DNA from: Mesorhizobium onobrychidis
GTDB taxonomy: Bacteria; Pseudomonadota; Alphaproteobacteria; Rhizobiales; Rhizobiaceae
Assembly: GCF_024707545.1 (NCBI RefSeq)
Contig: NZ_CP062229.1
Coordinates: forward strand, 4,383,501-4,447,500
Length of the DNA stretch: 64,000 nucleotides
Direction of reading: 5' to 3'
The notes under the pieces were generated by a model. The model searched no databases. It had not been told where the DNA came from and saw nothing but the letters and a program-made list of their open reading frames with translations. Shown piece after piece: positions 1 through 9,229 of the stretch; the first letter of the stretch is position 1, and each line of letters opens with the position of its first letter. A program made the position numbers and the translations under genes.

Positions 1-501
1 AATCGACAGCACGAGGCCGATGATCAGCACGGAGAAATGGTCGCGTGCGGCACCAGCGACCGCCAGCACATTGTCGAGCGACATCGAAACGTCGGCGACG
101 ACGATCTGCAGTGCTGCCTGGCCAAGCGTCTTGCGCGGCGACTTGCCAGCCACGGCATTGTCATTGTCGAGATCGGCATTCGCCAGCGCCTCGGTCGCTT
201 CCAGCTCGTCGGCATGCGAGGTGCGCAGTTCGCGCCACATCTTCCAGCAAACCCACAAAAGCAGGATGCCACCAGCCAGCAGCAGACCGACGATCAAGAG
301 CAGTTGAACGGTTACTGCTGCAAAACATATGCGCAGCACGGTCGCCGCCAGCACGCCAATGAGGATGGCTTTCTTGCGCTGTTCGGCCGGCAGGCCGGCC
401 GCAGCGAGGCCGATGACGATGGCGTTGTCGCCTGCAAGTACGAGGTCGATGGCGATAACCTGGAGCAGGGCCGAGAAGCCTGCGGCGGTAAAAATTTCCA
501 T
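1..501 (-). CDS. TerC/YjbE-family integral membrane protein, 3' end off the window
   Basis: The reverse strand reads open from an ATG at 499-501 to the window edge (167 residues, C-terminus missing). The first residues, MEIFTAAGFSALLQVIAIDL, are followed by an LAGDNAIVIGLA segment, the charged intramembrane signature of TerC/YjbE proteins, repeated later as SMSLDNVLAVAGAA. Hydrophobic helices alternate with a central polar loop rich in Glu and Asp (about residues 90-130). The family is implicated in metal ion export (manganese exporters of the YjbE/YkoY kind) and in tellurium resistance. The substrate cannot be read from this fragment. AAGGA about 11 bases upstream is a weak ribosome site. 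The family assignment is secure. Confidence 0.85.
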   Translation of the reverse strand, partial: MEIFTAAGFSALLQVIAIDLVLAGDNAIVIGLAAAGLPAEQRKKAILIGVLAATVLRICFAAVTVQLLLIVGLLLAGGILLLWVCWKMWRELRTSHADELEATEALANADLDNDNAVAGKSPRKTLGQAALQIVVADVSMSLDNVLAVAGAARDHFSVLIIGLVLSI

Positions 502-649
502 CAGCTGGAATTTCCTTGCTTGGTCGCCAATCGTTCGTGCCCGGACGCCCTAACGTGTATGGTTCCCGCGCGTCAAGAGACGGCTTGAGAACAAGGCCGG
601 CAAACCGCCTGATCGGAGTGGAAATCGCCGTGATCGAGATACGTTAGTG

Positions 650-692
650 CATGATCCCGGAAACCGAAGACCGGTCTCCGAAAAGGATCATG
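650..692. repeat. Rhizobial palindromic interspersed repeat
   Basis: A 43-bp imperfect palindrome opens with CATGATCC and closes with GGATCATG; the inner arms read GGAAACCG and CGGTCTCCG. Elements of this form lie between genes all over Rhizobiales genomes and often follow genes. The rest of the 502-889 gap shows no credible gene. Confidence 0.6.
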
Positions 693-889
693 GCCGATGT
701 CGCGGGCGCCGACATTGTTGACGAAGTATCGAGCCGGCCGCGGATCATTGCGGATATCAGCGACCACGGTGCGGCCGGCGGAACCACAACTGGGGTTGAA
801 GCACGCCGCCGTCGCAATAGATTTCGGGGGCCGAACAGTACGATGCCTGCGTACGATGCCTGCGAAAGTGCTCCTCACAGGAGAGGCTC

Positions 890-1687
890 GTGACGTCTGA
901 CGACAACACACCCGTCCTTTCCGGGGCGCCAATCCTTTCCGGGGCGATTGGGGAATACCGCGAGTTCGATCCTCCGGCCGCACTCGAAGGGCATTTCCAG
1001 TGTGTCTGGTCCAATACATTGCGCCCGGACGCGGGGAGCTTGTCGGCCGTGGTCCCCGACGGCTGCGTCGACATCACCTGGATCGACGGCGATCTGGTCG
1101 TAGCAGGCCCCGACGTGGCGGTTGCCCTGTCTGCGCTGACACCCGGCTCTACTGTGATAGGCACCCGGTTCCGACCGGGGGCGGCAAGCCGATGGCTCGG
1201 CCTGCCGATGTCGGAGATCGTTGGCGGCCGCGTGGCACTCAGCCACTTCTGGGGAGCACTGGCGCGCGAAATCGCCCAGAGAATTGGCGATGCGTCCTCC
1301 ACGACGGAGCGGATGCGGGCGATGCAAGCCGCATTCTCCAGTCTTGCGCCCGATGTCGAGCCGCCGCCTCCGGACATGGGATTTGCCTTCAACGCGCTGA
1401 AAACGGAATCCGCCGGTCCGGGAATGGCGGTGATCCTCGACCGGCTCGACGTTAGCCCGCGAACGCTTCGCCGCCGCTGCCAGGAGGCTTTCGGCTATGG
1501 CCCGAAGACGCTCGACCGCATTCTCCGCTTCCAGCGGTTTCTGAACCTGGCGCGGCAGTCCGCCGAGCCGCGCCTGGCCGATCTTGCGTTCGAGGCGGGT
1601 TATTCCGACCAGGCGCATCTCACGCGCGAGGTGCGGCGCCTGTCGGGATTCTCGCCCGCGACGGTTCTGCGACAGCTCGGCGCCTGA
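890..1687 (+). CDS. AraC-family transcriptional regulator
   Basis: 265 residues from GTG, with a CAGGAGAG ribosome site 6 bases upstream. The N-terminal part (about 20-130) contains the VVPDGCVDI segment typical of the DUF6597-type sensing domain, and the C-terminal third is an AraC helix-turn-helix pair (ISP-type region at VSPRTLRRRCQEAFGYGPKT, then LADLAFEAGYSDQAHLTREV). It probably controls the two small genes that follow on the same strand, an SRPBCC and a VOC protein, 68 bp and 496 bp downstream. Regulators of this type often sit beside such small ligand-binding or detoxification proteins. The signal is unknown. Confidence 0.88.
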   Translation: MTSDDNTPVLSGAPILSGAIGEYREFDPPAALEGHFQCVWSNTLRPDAGSLSAVVPDGCVDITWIDGDLVVAGPDVAVALSALTPGSTVIGTRFRPGAASRWLGLPMSEIVGGRVALSHFWGALAREIAQRIGDASSTTERMRAMQAAFSSLAPDVEPPPPDMGFAFNALKTESAGPGMAVILDRLDVSPRTLRRRCQEAFGYGPKTLDRILRFQRFLNLARQSAEPRLADLAFEAGYSDQAHLTREVRRLSGFSPATVLRQLGA

Positions 1688-1755
1688 GCTGGCCGTTTCG
1701 TTCAATACGCCACCGCCAACTCCGCCTAGTCTGCCTTCGTTGAAAGGAGGCAGAT

Positions 1756-2154
1756 ATGACGATCTACAAATCCCGCATCATCACCGTGTCCATCGACCGG
1801 GACTGGCGCGAAGTCTATGACTTCGCCTCCATCCCGGAGAATTTCCAGCGCTGGGCGGCAGGCCTCGGCAGGCGCTTCGAAAGATCGGGCGAGGAGTGGA
1901 CCGCGGAGGATCCCGACGGCCGGTCCATCCGCATCCGCTTCTCCCGGCCCAACGAACTCGGTGTCCTCGATCACATCGTCTTTGCCGAGGGCAAGGAAAC
2001 CCGCAATGCGGTGCGCGTGGTTCCCAACGGGACCGGCGCGGAGGTCATGTTCGTGCTCTTGAGGACGCCGGACATGACGGAGGGGACATTCGCTGACGAC
2101 GCCGAAGCGGTGCAGCGCGACCTCAACACCCTGAAGGCAATGCTCGAACGCTGA
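1756..2154 (+). CDS. SRPBCC (START-like) family protein
   Basis: 132 residues. The ATG is preceded by a strong AAAGGAGG site. The N-terminus (YKSRIITVSIDRDWREVYDF) and the central alternation of strands match the SRPBCC/polyketide-cyclase-like fold, which forms a deep hydrophobic pocket; rhizobial relatives are small cytoplasmic proteins of unknown ligand. It probably forms one transcript with the VOC gene 29 bp downstream, which ends in a clear terminator. Fold-level call only; no catalytic residues can be named. Confidence 0.8.
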   Translation: MTIYKSRIITVSIDRDWREVYDFASIPENFQRWAAGLGRRFERSGEEWTAEDPDGRSIRIRFSRPNELGVLDHIVFAEGKETRNAVRVVPNGTGAEVMFVLLRTPDMTEGTFADDAEAVQRDLNTLKAMLER

Positions 2155-2183
2155 GCTTCCAAAGACCCCGAAAGGAGAAGATC

Positions 2184-2540
2184 ATGGCCAAATCCAGCAA
2201 CGACAAGCGCATCGACTATGTCGAGTTTTCCGTCGGCGACATCGCGCGTTCGCGCGGCTTCTACGGCAAGGCCTTCGGCTGGTCCTTCAAGGACTATGGG
2301 CCGAGCTATTGCGAGTTCAACGACGGCCGCCTGACCGGCGGCTTCGCTCTCGGCGGCCAGAGCAAGGCGGCAGGCGGGCCGCTGGTGATCCTCTATGCCG
2401 ACACGCTCGACGAGACCCAGCGCCGCGTCGAGGAGGCCGGCGGGAAGATCGTCAAGCCCGCCTATTCCTTCCCGGGCGGCCGCCGCTTCCACTTCTCCGA
2501 TCCGGACGGCTACGAGCTGGCGGTGTGGTCGGACAAGTGA
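2184..2540 (+). CDS. VOC (glyoxalase/bleomycin-resistance-like) family protein
   Basis: 118 residues with an AAAGGAG site before the ATG. The start IDYVEFSVGDIARSRGFYGK and the end FSDPDGYELAVWSD are the paired hallmarks of the vicinal oxygen chelate fold (the early His/Glu metal position is occupied by E in YVEF, and the final E is in GYELAVW). The family covers glyoxalases, dioxygenases and resistance proteins; this short single-module form would act as a dimer. No specific reaction can be assigned. It is the last gene before a strong terminator. Confidence 0.85.
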   Translation: MAKSSNDKRIDYVEFSVGDIARSRGFYGKAFGWSFKDYGPSYCEFNDGRLTGGFALGGQSKAAGGPLVILYADTLDETQRRVEEAGGKIVKPAYSFPGGRRFHFSDPDGYELAVWSDK

Positions 2541-2547
2541 GGAAGCT

Positions 2548-2582
2548 GAAAGAGGCGCCGAGCCAAGCCCGGCGCCTCTTTC
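2548..2582 (+). terminator. Rho-independent terminator after the VOC gene
   Basis: Perfect 13-bp stem (GAAAGAGGCGCCG paired with its complement) around a 9-base loop. Its 3' arm ends in CTCTTTC, which supplies a short T-rich tail. It starts 7 bases after the VOC stop codon. Confidence 0.85.
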
Positions 2583-2811
2583 GCATGGTTTGCGCGGGGC
2601 CAGGGGGACTAATGCCGCTCCTAGCGCCAGGAGCGAATATTGAACACTGACTAGGCGAGCCACCAAGGTCCGATTGCGCGGCTGGTCGTCCCTGCACTGA
2701 ACCACCTTAAGATGACAGCGCTACTGTTTAAACGATGTAACAATTATTGTCCGATGGCGTAGCTCGCATCGTATAAGGCTGGCTTGAGGACCATCGCATA
2801 CCGCACCGCGC

Positions 2812-3393
2812 ATGACGGAACAGACACGAACGACAGTACGGCAAAGGCTGTATGCTTTTTTGATTGCAGGCCTGGGCGGGCTGGCCGCATCGGCAATCTC
2901 GTTTTCGATGACGCTCTACGAAGCTGCCCATCCGCCAAAGGTGCCGGTTGTGCAAGCGGGCCAGCAGATCGATACCGGTCGCTGGTTTGTGACGTTGCGA
3001 ACGGCACGTGTCGGAACAGTGCCGCCGACAGGCGTTCCCACATCGCAACCCGTACAGCTTGTGATGGTGGATCTGGATGTGGTGAACCGTTCCGCCACAC
3101 CGAACAACGTGCTCTACCGCGTCGTCACGCTCAGCGCGCCGGCGCAAAAGCTGCCGATGCCGACGGTTTATCTCGATCGCGACAAGTATCTGGCGGGATA
3201 CTTCAATCCCAACATGCCGGAACGCCTGACGATGGCCTGGGAGTGGCCGGCCGGTGTGCCCGTGCCGGACAAGGTGACGGTCACCGTCACCGGCCAGATC
3301 TACAAGCTGCGCGACAATCTTTACGGCGCAAGCGGGTGGTACGACCGTGATCCCGTTGCGACGGTCGATCTGCCGGTGGAGAAGGCGCTATGA
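2812..3393 (+). CDS. Single-span membrane-anchored protein, unknown function (first of three)
   Basis: 193 residues. A short basic N-terminus is followed by one hydrophobic segment (about 13-33, FLIAGLGGLAASAISFSM), then an extracytoplasmic-looking domain with alternating strands (WFVTLRTARVG, VMVDLDVVNRS). This arrangement is like the DUF4352 or immunoglobulin-like beta-sandwich lipoproteins, but I do not recognise a named family. Its end overlaps the next gene by 4 bases (ATGA-type), so the two are translationally coupled. No good ribosome site is visible at this ATG, so the start is less certain than the frame. Confidence 0.7.
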   Translation: MTEQTRTTVRQRLYAFLIAGLGGLAASAISFSMTLYEAAHPPKVPVVQAGQQIDTGRWFVTLRTARVGTVPPTGVPTSQPVQLVMVDLDVVNRSATPNNVLYRVVTLSAPAQKLPMPTVYLDRDKYLAGYFNPNMPERLTMAWEWPAGVPVPDKVTVTVTGQIYKLRDNLYGASGWYDRDPVATVDLPVEKAL

Positions 3394-3983
3394 TGCGCAT
3401 AGTGCGTTCGGCGCTTGCGCTACTGTTCGCTGCCGCCGTGCTCTACGGCATGCAGCATACGCGTCCGCTGTACAGCGACATTACATCGCCGATCGTCTCT
3501 TCGGGCGGCATGAACAAGCGTGTGGAGGCCAGCGCCTTCGCGCTTTCGCTGGACAGCGCCAGGGTGGCGCGTGTTCTCAACGTCGAGACCTTCGGGAAGT
3601 CAAAGACCTACACGACTTCCGGCGTATGGATTGTGGCCGAAGGCGAGGCCGAGGCGAAATTCGAGTCCTTGGGTCTCACATCGGGCGAGTGGCTGAGCCG
3701 CGGCGGCGTCCGTTATGTCCTGACCGACCGGGTGCCGGCGACGATCGAATTGATGCCGGGCGATGTCTACCAGCCCGGCCTCCCACGCCGCGTCCTTCTG
3801 GTGTTCGAAGTGCCGGAGGATGCCGTCGCCGGCGGGACCGTCGTGGTCGCACGCACAAAATTGCTGCCGCTCGACGATGAGATCCGCGTCACCACCAACG
3901 TTTCCGGTAAAGACATCGAGCCCGCGGTCACCATCCGCCGCAACGAAGAAAGGCCGCCATGGACAGTTCTCCCGCCAAGGTGA
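3390..3983 (+). CDS. Single-span membrane-anchored protein, unknown function (second of three)
   Basis: 197 residues with a hydrophobic N-terminal segment (about 5-20, VRSALALLFAAAVLYGM) and a strand-rich periplasmic domain containing GRARVARVL-like and VPATIELMPGDVYQPG stretches. Its topology and length match the gene before it, which suggests an ancient duplication within the operon, although the pairwise similarity is low by eye. Its end overlaps the third gene by 25 bases. No enzymatic motif is seen; it is probably part of an envelope complex with its two neighbours. Confidence 0.7.
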   Translation: MMRIVRSALALLFAAAVLYGMQHTRPLYSDITSPIVSSGGMNKRVEASAFALSLDSARVARVLNVETFGKSKTYTTSGVWIVAEGEAEAKFESLGLTSGEWLSRGGVRYVLTDRVPATIELMPGDVYQPGLPRRVLLVFEVPEDAVAGGTVVVARTKLLPLDDEIRVTTNVSGKDIEPAVTIRRNEERPPWTVLPPR

Positions 3984-4516
3984 CAACGCGGCGAGGCTAT
4001 TGGCTAAGCATGATGGCGCTGGCGGTTGCACTGCCTGCCGCGCTCACCGCGCAGACGTGGGGAAGCATCAAGGACTGGCGCTCCCAACATTTGCGCCAGC
4101 CGGTATCTGGGATGTTGGGGCGACCGATCGATTATGCCGGCGCAAGCTGGACCGTGACGCGCCTCACCAGACTGGCAGGCAGCGAGGGGAGCGCCGTCGT
4201 CCTTGCCGAATTCGAAGCTCTCGCTGCTGACCCGAAAGCGCTCGGCGCCGTTCCATGCGAGGTGCGGCTTTCCGACGGAAGCGGTCGCGAATGGCGGCCA
4301 ACCCTATTTGCCGATCCGGTGGTCAGGAAGCAATATCCGGAGGCCCAACAACGGTCCCTGTGTGGCGGCATGGCGTTCGCGGCGACCGAACCCGGCAAAC
4401 CGGCACGGATGGCTGCCAGCTTTTCGATCCCGCCTGCGGCGAGCAGCCTCACGCTATCGATTGCCCTCTACTCGGCGCTGCCGAATTTTCTCAGCGTCAG
4501 CGAGCCGCGGACCTGA
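3959..4516 (+). CDS. Single-span membrane-anchored protein, unknown function (third of three)
   Basis: 185 residues, ATG with AAAGG 5 bases upstream. Same plan as the two preceding proteins: cytoplasmic basic tail, one membrane segment (about 13-31, YWLSMMALAVALPAALTAQ), then a soluble outer domain. Two cysteines (in VPCEVRL and RSLCGGMAF) could form a disulfide in the periplasm. The 3' end overlaps by 20 bases the 3' end of the polytopic membrane protein gene on the other strand. Function unknown. Confidence 0.7.
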   Translation: MDSSPAKVTTRRGYWLSMMALAVALPAALTAQTWGSIKDWRSQHLRQPVSGMLGRPIDYAGASWTVTRLTRLAGSEGSAVVLAEFEALAADPKALGAVPCEVRLSDGSGREWRPTLFADPVVRKQYPEAQQRSLCGGMAFAATEPGKPARMAASFSIPPAASSLTLSIALYSALPNFLSVSEPRT

Positions 4517-5747
4517 TGCCACGCGCCTCGCCGGCCATGGCGACTGCAGTCTCGAGCACGGCCGCAAGCAGCGCGACCCGGACCGCGTCGAGCAGGATTC
4601 CTCCGTCGAGTTCGCTTGGGCTGCCGATGAACAGGCTGATGGTATCGGCGAAGATCTGCCCGGTCCCGAGATCATGCGCTCCGATCAGCCTTGTCAGGCC
4701 ATACCATATCCAGGCGCCGGCCCACGAGATGGCCTGATAGGCGATGACGAAGGTGACAAGCGTGGCAAGTCCGGCACTGAGCGTCAGCTTGAGGCAAGTC
4801 CAGACCGGCGAGTAGCGGCTGCGGTAGCCGCCAACGAAGTGAGCCGTGAAATCCTTGAGCCACTTCCGCCAGGAGGTCGCGCGCGAGGGCGCAGGACCGG
4901 GAGCGGCCGGCGCGGAAAGTTCATAGCCGTTGATGATCGCCGCCATCACCAGCCAGACAATCGGCAGCAACGCGAAAAAGAAAAGATTCTGAAGCTGCTC
5001 GCCGAAGGGAAGCGGCCGGAATTCCACGGGAACGAACTGGCCGGCCGCAGCCGCCGAAGTTATCGGCGCAAGCAAATCGAGGCTGAGCTGTTGCAGCGCG
5101 GCGCCTGCGCCAAGCCAGCGGATGAGCTGGTCTTTCCATACGCCGAGCGCGTAGAGACCGATGAAGACCCAAGTTGCGTCCGTCGCCACGATCAGTAGCC
5201 GCCAGTACGGGTGAGAGGCGCGCGCATTCAGTCGCTTGGCGGCAAAACGCACCAGCCAGCATATGACGATCGACAGGACCACGCCGCTTGACTGAAGAAT
5301 GGCGAAGATGTCGACGCTCTTGCCGAGATCGGCCTGGGCCAGCGCCATGCGCGAATATTCGCGAACCGTATCGCCAAGGAAACCCCAGGCGGCATAGTAG
5401 GCGAAGAACGGCAGGATCGCGGCCGCGGTAATCGCCAGGATCGGCTCGCGTTTTGTTTCGTCCGCTTGCTTTTTCGCTTTTTGTCTCAGTGCCGCGACCG
5501 CCGGCATGTGCGGCCGGAGTACCACGAACATTATGACCAGTACCGTCAGCTTAGCGAGAACCACCAGCGACAGTATGACCATCCCGCCTAACGGGAATTG
5601 GAGGCCGATCCTCACGGCGCCCTGAAGCAGCAGATCATGAGCGATCACACCGAGGCAGCCGACAAGCAACAGCTGCGGCCAGCACTGGGCAAGCAACCGC
5701 GCGGTTAACGCCAGCGGCCGGTATATGTCGTCAATCGTCGTGGTCAT
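4497..5747 (-). CDS. Polytopic inner-membrane protein, unknown function
   Basis: 416 residues from the ATG at 5745-5747, chosen because an upstream in-frame extension to 5840 is polar and unlike a protein start. At least eight hydrophobic segments are visible, including GMVILSLVVLAKLTVLVIM, ILAITAAAILPFFAYYAAW and TLSAGLATLVTFVIAYQAI, with long loops between. It is convergent with the three single-span proteins and shares their 3' overlap, so it could belong to the same envelope function on a separate transcript. No transporter signature is recognised. Confidence 0.65.
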   Translation of the reverse strand: MTTTIDDIYRPLALTARLLAQCWPQLLLVGCLGVIAHDLLLQGAVRIGLQFPLGGMVILSLVVLAKLTVLVIMFVVLRPHMPAVAALRQKAKKQADETKREPILAITAAAILPFFAYYAAWGFLGDTVREYSRMALAQADLGKSVDIFAILQSSGVVLSIVICWLVRFAAKRLNARASHPYWRLLIVATDATWVFIGLYALGVWKDQLIRWLGAGAALQQLSLDLLAPITSAAAAGQFVPVEFRPLPFGEQLQNLFFFALLPIVWLVMAAIINGYELSAPAAPGPAPSRATSWRKWLKDFTAHFVGGYRSRYSPVWTCLKLTLSAGLATLVTFVIAYQAISWAGAWIWYGLTRLIGAHDLGTGQIFADTISLFIGSPSELDGGILLDAVRVALLAAVLETAVAMAGEARGIRSAAR

Positions 5748-6029
5748 CGCGCGTCGGGTGGCTTTCGTGACTCCGGTCCCGGACTTTAAGACCGCGTTCG
5801 CCAGACGATCCTCCTCCATTCCTGTAGGCCGTTGCGTCAAAATTCAAACCACCTGGGGTTGAATTTGATCGTAGGTAACGCAAGTTTACCTCATCCGCTT
5901 TTCCGGGCTTGACCCGACGGGCCTGACGGGCCGCGCGCGTTGAGGTCAGCACCGAGCATGCTGATTTCTTTGTGCGCAACCTTGTCGCCATCCTCGCCGA
6001 GGAAAGGATCGGTTTTGCCGTCAAGCAGC

Positions 6030-6895
6030 CGGCTGCCTGACCTATGACGGCCGCATGCCACACGTACATCACGTCTCCGGGGAACAGCGCCCATGCCTCG
6101 CGCCAATCAGACCGGTTGTCATTCAGGACCGTTCCGGTTGCCAAACCTTCTGCGGGGATGCCGAGCCTCACGCGCCAAGCCGGATCGTAGCTGACGCCAA
6201 AAGGCGGGTCTGTGACCAGCAGATGCGGCATCACTCCGGCGAGAACGCGCTCGACATCCTTCGCATTGGTGCTGTCGCCGCAAATCAGCCGATGCTTGCC
6301 GAGCGTCCAGACATCGCCCGGGAGGGTGGTTGGCTGCTCCGGCGGGTCAGCACGCATCTGGATCGGTAAGGCCAGGTTTACCAATGTTGGTCAGGGCGGC
6401 AATTTCCAAATCGTCGAAGCCGGTGAGGGACAGATTGAAGCCAAGCTCGCCCAGGTCGGCCAGTTCGAGACCCAGCAGCTCGGTGTCCCAGCCGGCATTG
6501 AGCGCCAGCTTGTTGTCGGCTATGACCAAGGCTCTTTTCTGCGCCTCGCTCAGGCCAAGGAGTTCGATAACGGGTACTTGCTGCAAGCCGAGCTTTCTCG
6601 CTGCCAGGAGGCGGCCGTGGCCAGCTATGATACCGTTCGCGCCGTCGACCAGGACCGGGTTCGTCCAGCCGAATTCCCGGATCGAGGCGGCGATCTGCGC
6701 CACCTGGGCATCGGAGTGGGTGCGGGCGTTCTTCGCGTAAGGGATCAGAGCCGCGGCAGGACGGTACTCCACTGCGAGGAGAGGAGGAGCATTCTCGACG
6801 CCGCCGATTTGACCGACAGCAGGCGGAGAGATAGCAGCCCCATCCGCCACAAGCGCGAAAACGATAAGGGCTTCATCGCCGTGGTCCACCTGCAT
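6030..6895 (-). pseudogene. ParB-domain/DNA adenine methyltransferase, frameshifted and truncated
   Basis: The upstream part reads as a ParB/Spo0J-like nuclease fold (residues about 40-140: NGIIAGHGRLLAARKLG, then VIADNKLALNAGWD) from an ATG at 6893-6895 with an AAAGGAA site. At about 6375 the frame must shift to continue into the methyltransferase half (GDVWTLGKHRLICGDST, then the catalytic TDPPFGVSYDP). The sequence stops matching after the YVWHA segment near 6040, so the rest of the methyltransferase fold, normally another 150-200 residues, is absent. Intact homologues are usually phage- or island-borne, so this is probably a remnant of an integrated element. Confidence 0.75.
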
Positions 6896-7070
6896 CGGAG
6901 TTCCTTTCCGTGCAGGCTCATCGGCCATCCGCCTGCTTCAAGTCCCGATTATAGCAGGGCCGCTATGTGTCTGTAATCTCTGCTGTTCTTCGTGGGAGAA
7001 CGATTCTTTGCGAAGAACTTCGATCGGCCCATGCAACGGGGAGTCCTGCGCCGGTCCCGCCGCTTCAAAT

Positions 7071-8657
7071 TTATAAAGCGGCGGGCTTGCTTCGGATAGT
7101 TAAGGCCAGGAGCGCCTCCGAAAGTCTTTTCTTCGCCCGCTCGACCCCGTTCTCGTCGATTGCCTCAACATCGAGGAACAAGTCGAGGCCAGTCGCGTGC
7201 TCGCTGATGACCTGAGGGCGCTGGGCAAGTTCACCCAGGAGGCCCTCGACTTCGTAGGGGACAACCTCCCGGCTGATCCCCTTCATGGCAATTGGTGCTA
7301 ACGGACGCGCCCGGACAAGGTCGCGGACGAGCGCGTAAGTCTCATAGCTGAGGCAGATGCCGCCGGGCTCGGCAATCGACTGCAGACGGGCCGCCAAGTT
7401 CGCTTCGGCTCCGATGATCGTGTAATCCATCCGATCATCGGAACCGAAATTCCCAACATTGCAATAGCCCGTGTTGATGCCCATGCGAGTTCGGAAGGGC
7501 CGTTCAACTCCGCGGTCACGCCACACCCTGTTCAACTGCTCCAGCCGACGCTGCATGTCGACAGCCATGCGCAAGCAGGCTCTCGCGTCGTCCTCGATGC
7601 CTTGCGTCTCGGGGTCTCCGAAGAACACAAGAAGCGCGTCGCCGATGAACTTGTCGACGGTGGCGCCGTGTTTGAGCGCGATCGTCGACATCTCGGTGAA
7701 GTACTCGTTGAGGAGAACCGTCAGGTCCTCGGGCTGGAGCCGTTCCACGATCGCGGTGAAATCCTTGACGTCGGAGAAAAAGATCGTGAGCTTCTTGCGC
7801 TCGGTGGCGATGGTGACGTCCTTCTGGCCGCTGAAGATGCTTTTGTAAATTTGAGGCGAGAGATATTTGGCGATCTTCAATGAAATCGCGGCCAGGAAGT
7901 CGTTTGCCTCGGAAAGCTCCTTATTGATGCCCTGAACCAAGGCGGACTGCCGACGCTGCAGGAGAATGAACGTCAGGCCCGCCGCCGCAGCGAAGCCGAA
8001 ATATAGGAGCAGATACTTGAAGGTGAGGACGTTCGCAGCGATAGGCTGATTGACTGATATCTCCTGGATCCCTCGGACATCCCCTACCTTCCAGTCCGTC
8101 TTGGGGCTGTCCGGGTGTGAGTTATGGCAGGTCACGCAGACTTGTCCCATTACAACAGGGGCCGCGGCGCGGACGTGCCGGTCAAACAGCGAACCCGAGA
8201 CTTCGATGATCGGCTCCCTCGGGTTGGCGCGCAAAGCAAAGATTGCATTCCGCTCGAATATATCGAGCTGGTGGGGGTCGCGACCTTTGAAAGGTAGATC
8301 CGAGACGAACCGATATTTGACGGACCCGTCGTGAGCGCTGATGCGCTTGCCGAGTTCGATCGAGAGGGTTGCTGGAATAGGGATCGCACCTGGCACGTCC
8401 CGGTAGTTGTGCGTCGCGGTCACGGCGTCGTCTGCTTGCAGCACGCGTCCCACGACGTCGCTGCCGTAGAATCCGCGCATTTCGTCGATGATCCGGCTGA
8501 TTTCGCTGGCTTGAGTGCGCAGCATCCGTTCCGACAGGTCTCGGAGGTCGAGCCAGGCTGCGACGGGCAGACCTATAAGGCCGAGGACCACTGCCGCCAC
8601 CAGGAGCGGTCCCATGGTGCGCTGCTGACGCGCAATCTGTTCACCCAGTCCAGCCAT
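7071..8657 (-). CDS. Membrane class III adenylate/guanylate cyclase with CxxCH (Tll0287-like) sensor domain
   Basis: 528 residues. TM1 at about 15-35 is followed by a periplasmic DUF3365/Tll0287-like domain (about 45-190) with a CVTCHN motif, which fits covalent c-type haem. TM2 lies at about 212-235, then a linker helix and a cyclase domain (about 285-480). Catalytic features are intact: metal Asp in FFSDVKDFT and GDALLVFF, the base-recognition Lys in VDKFIGD, and the Asn/Arg pair in AEANLAARLQ. It should convert ATP or GTP to a cyclic nucleotide in the cytoplasm under control of a redox or gas signal sensed outside. It stands alone, between a decayed gene and an empty stretch. Confidence 0.88.
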   Translation of the reverse strand: MAGLGEQIARQQRTMGPLLVAAVVLGLIGLPVAAWLDLRDLSERMLRTQASEISRIIDEMRGFYGSDVVGRVLQADDAVTATHNYRDVPGAIPIPATLSIELGKRISAHDGSVKYRFVSDLPFKGRDPHQLDIFERNAIFALRANPREPIIEVSGSLFDRHVRAAAPVVMGQVCVTCHNSHPDSPKTDWKVGDVRGIQEISVNQPIAANVLTFKYLLLYFGFAAAAGLTFILLQRRQSALVQGINKELSEANDFLAAISLKIAKYLSPQIYKSIFSGQKDVTIATERKKLTIFFSDVKDFTAIVERLQPEDLTVLLNEYFTEMSTIALKHGATVDKFIGDALLVFFGDPETQGIEDDARACLRMAVDMQRRLEQLNRVWRDRGVERPFRTRMGINTGYCNVGNFGSDDRMDYTIIGAEANLAARLQSIAEPGGICLSYETYALVRDLVRARPLAPIAMKGISREVVPYEVEGLLGELAQRPQVISEHATGLDLFLDVEAIDENGVERAKKRLSEALLALTIRSKPAAL

Positions 8658-9229
8658 CGTCCAAGCGCCCGGCCGTCATTAGTATCTGAATTATAGCTCA
8701 TTCCCGGCACGGTACTAGCGTCAGTCTTGGCTCGATGAAAACACGTCAGCCCTGCAACGACGGACCGACCTTGAGCGGTTGTTGCTAAGCCCCCACCGTC
8801 ACAGCGGATTTCGCATTTCTGGCGCTAGACGGGCAGTGAATCAGTGAAGGGGATGTCGCAAAGTCGGTTGTGGCCCGGAATGCGCTCCGCGATAACCGCT
8901 CAGGGGTCAGAAGTTCACTTTGGCAAGGTTGAGACTTCTGCGGCCGGAGAGCGCGTCGGAAAAGAAAGTGTCCCGCGAAGCGTATCCTTCGGCGCCCGGC
9001 CAACTGCGGACTGTTCTCACGCTTGGAGAAGGAACGCTCAAAGCCACTGTCCGACTCTCTAGGGGTATGGGACAGGGGACAGCGTTGAAACATGAACCCA
9101 TTGGGAGTTAGCGGCTTGCCTTTCACGTCCATCCACGGGATTCATCCGTGTTCTGCAAAGCCACAAGGATGGAGTCAGTGGCCAGAACTTCTCGGCTCCC
9201 GAAAAGCTCCTTCAGATCATTCAGTAAGC
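8658..9229. other. No recognisable gene
   Basis: Only short unconvincing frames without ribosome sites are seen. The stretch lies between the cyclase start and the recombinase remnant and probably holds decayed mobile DNA. Confidence 0.5.
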
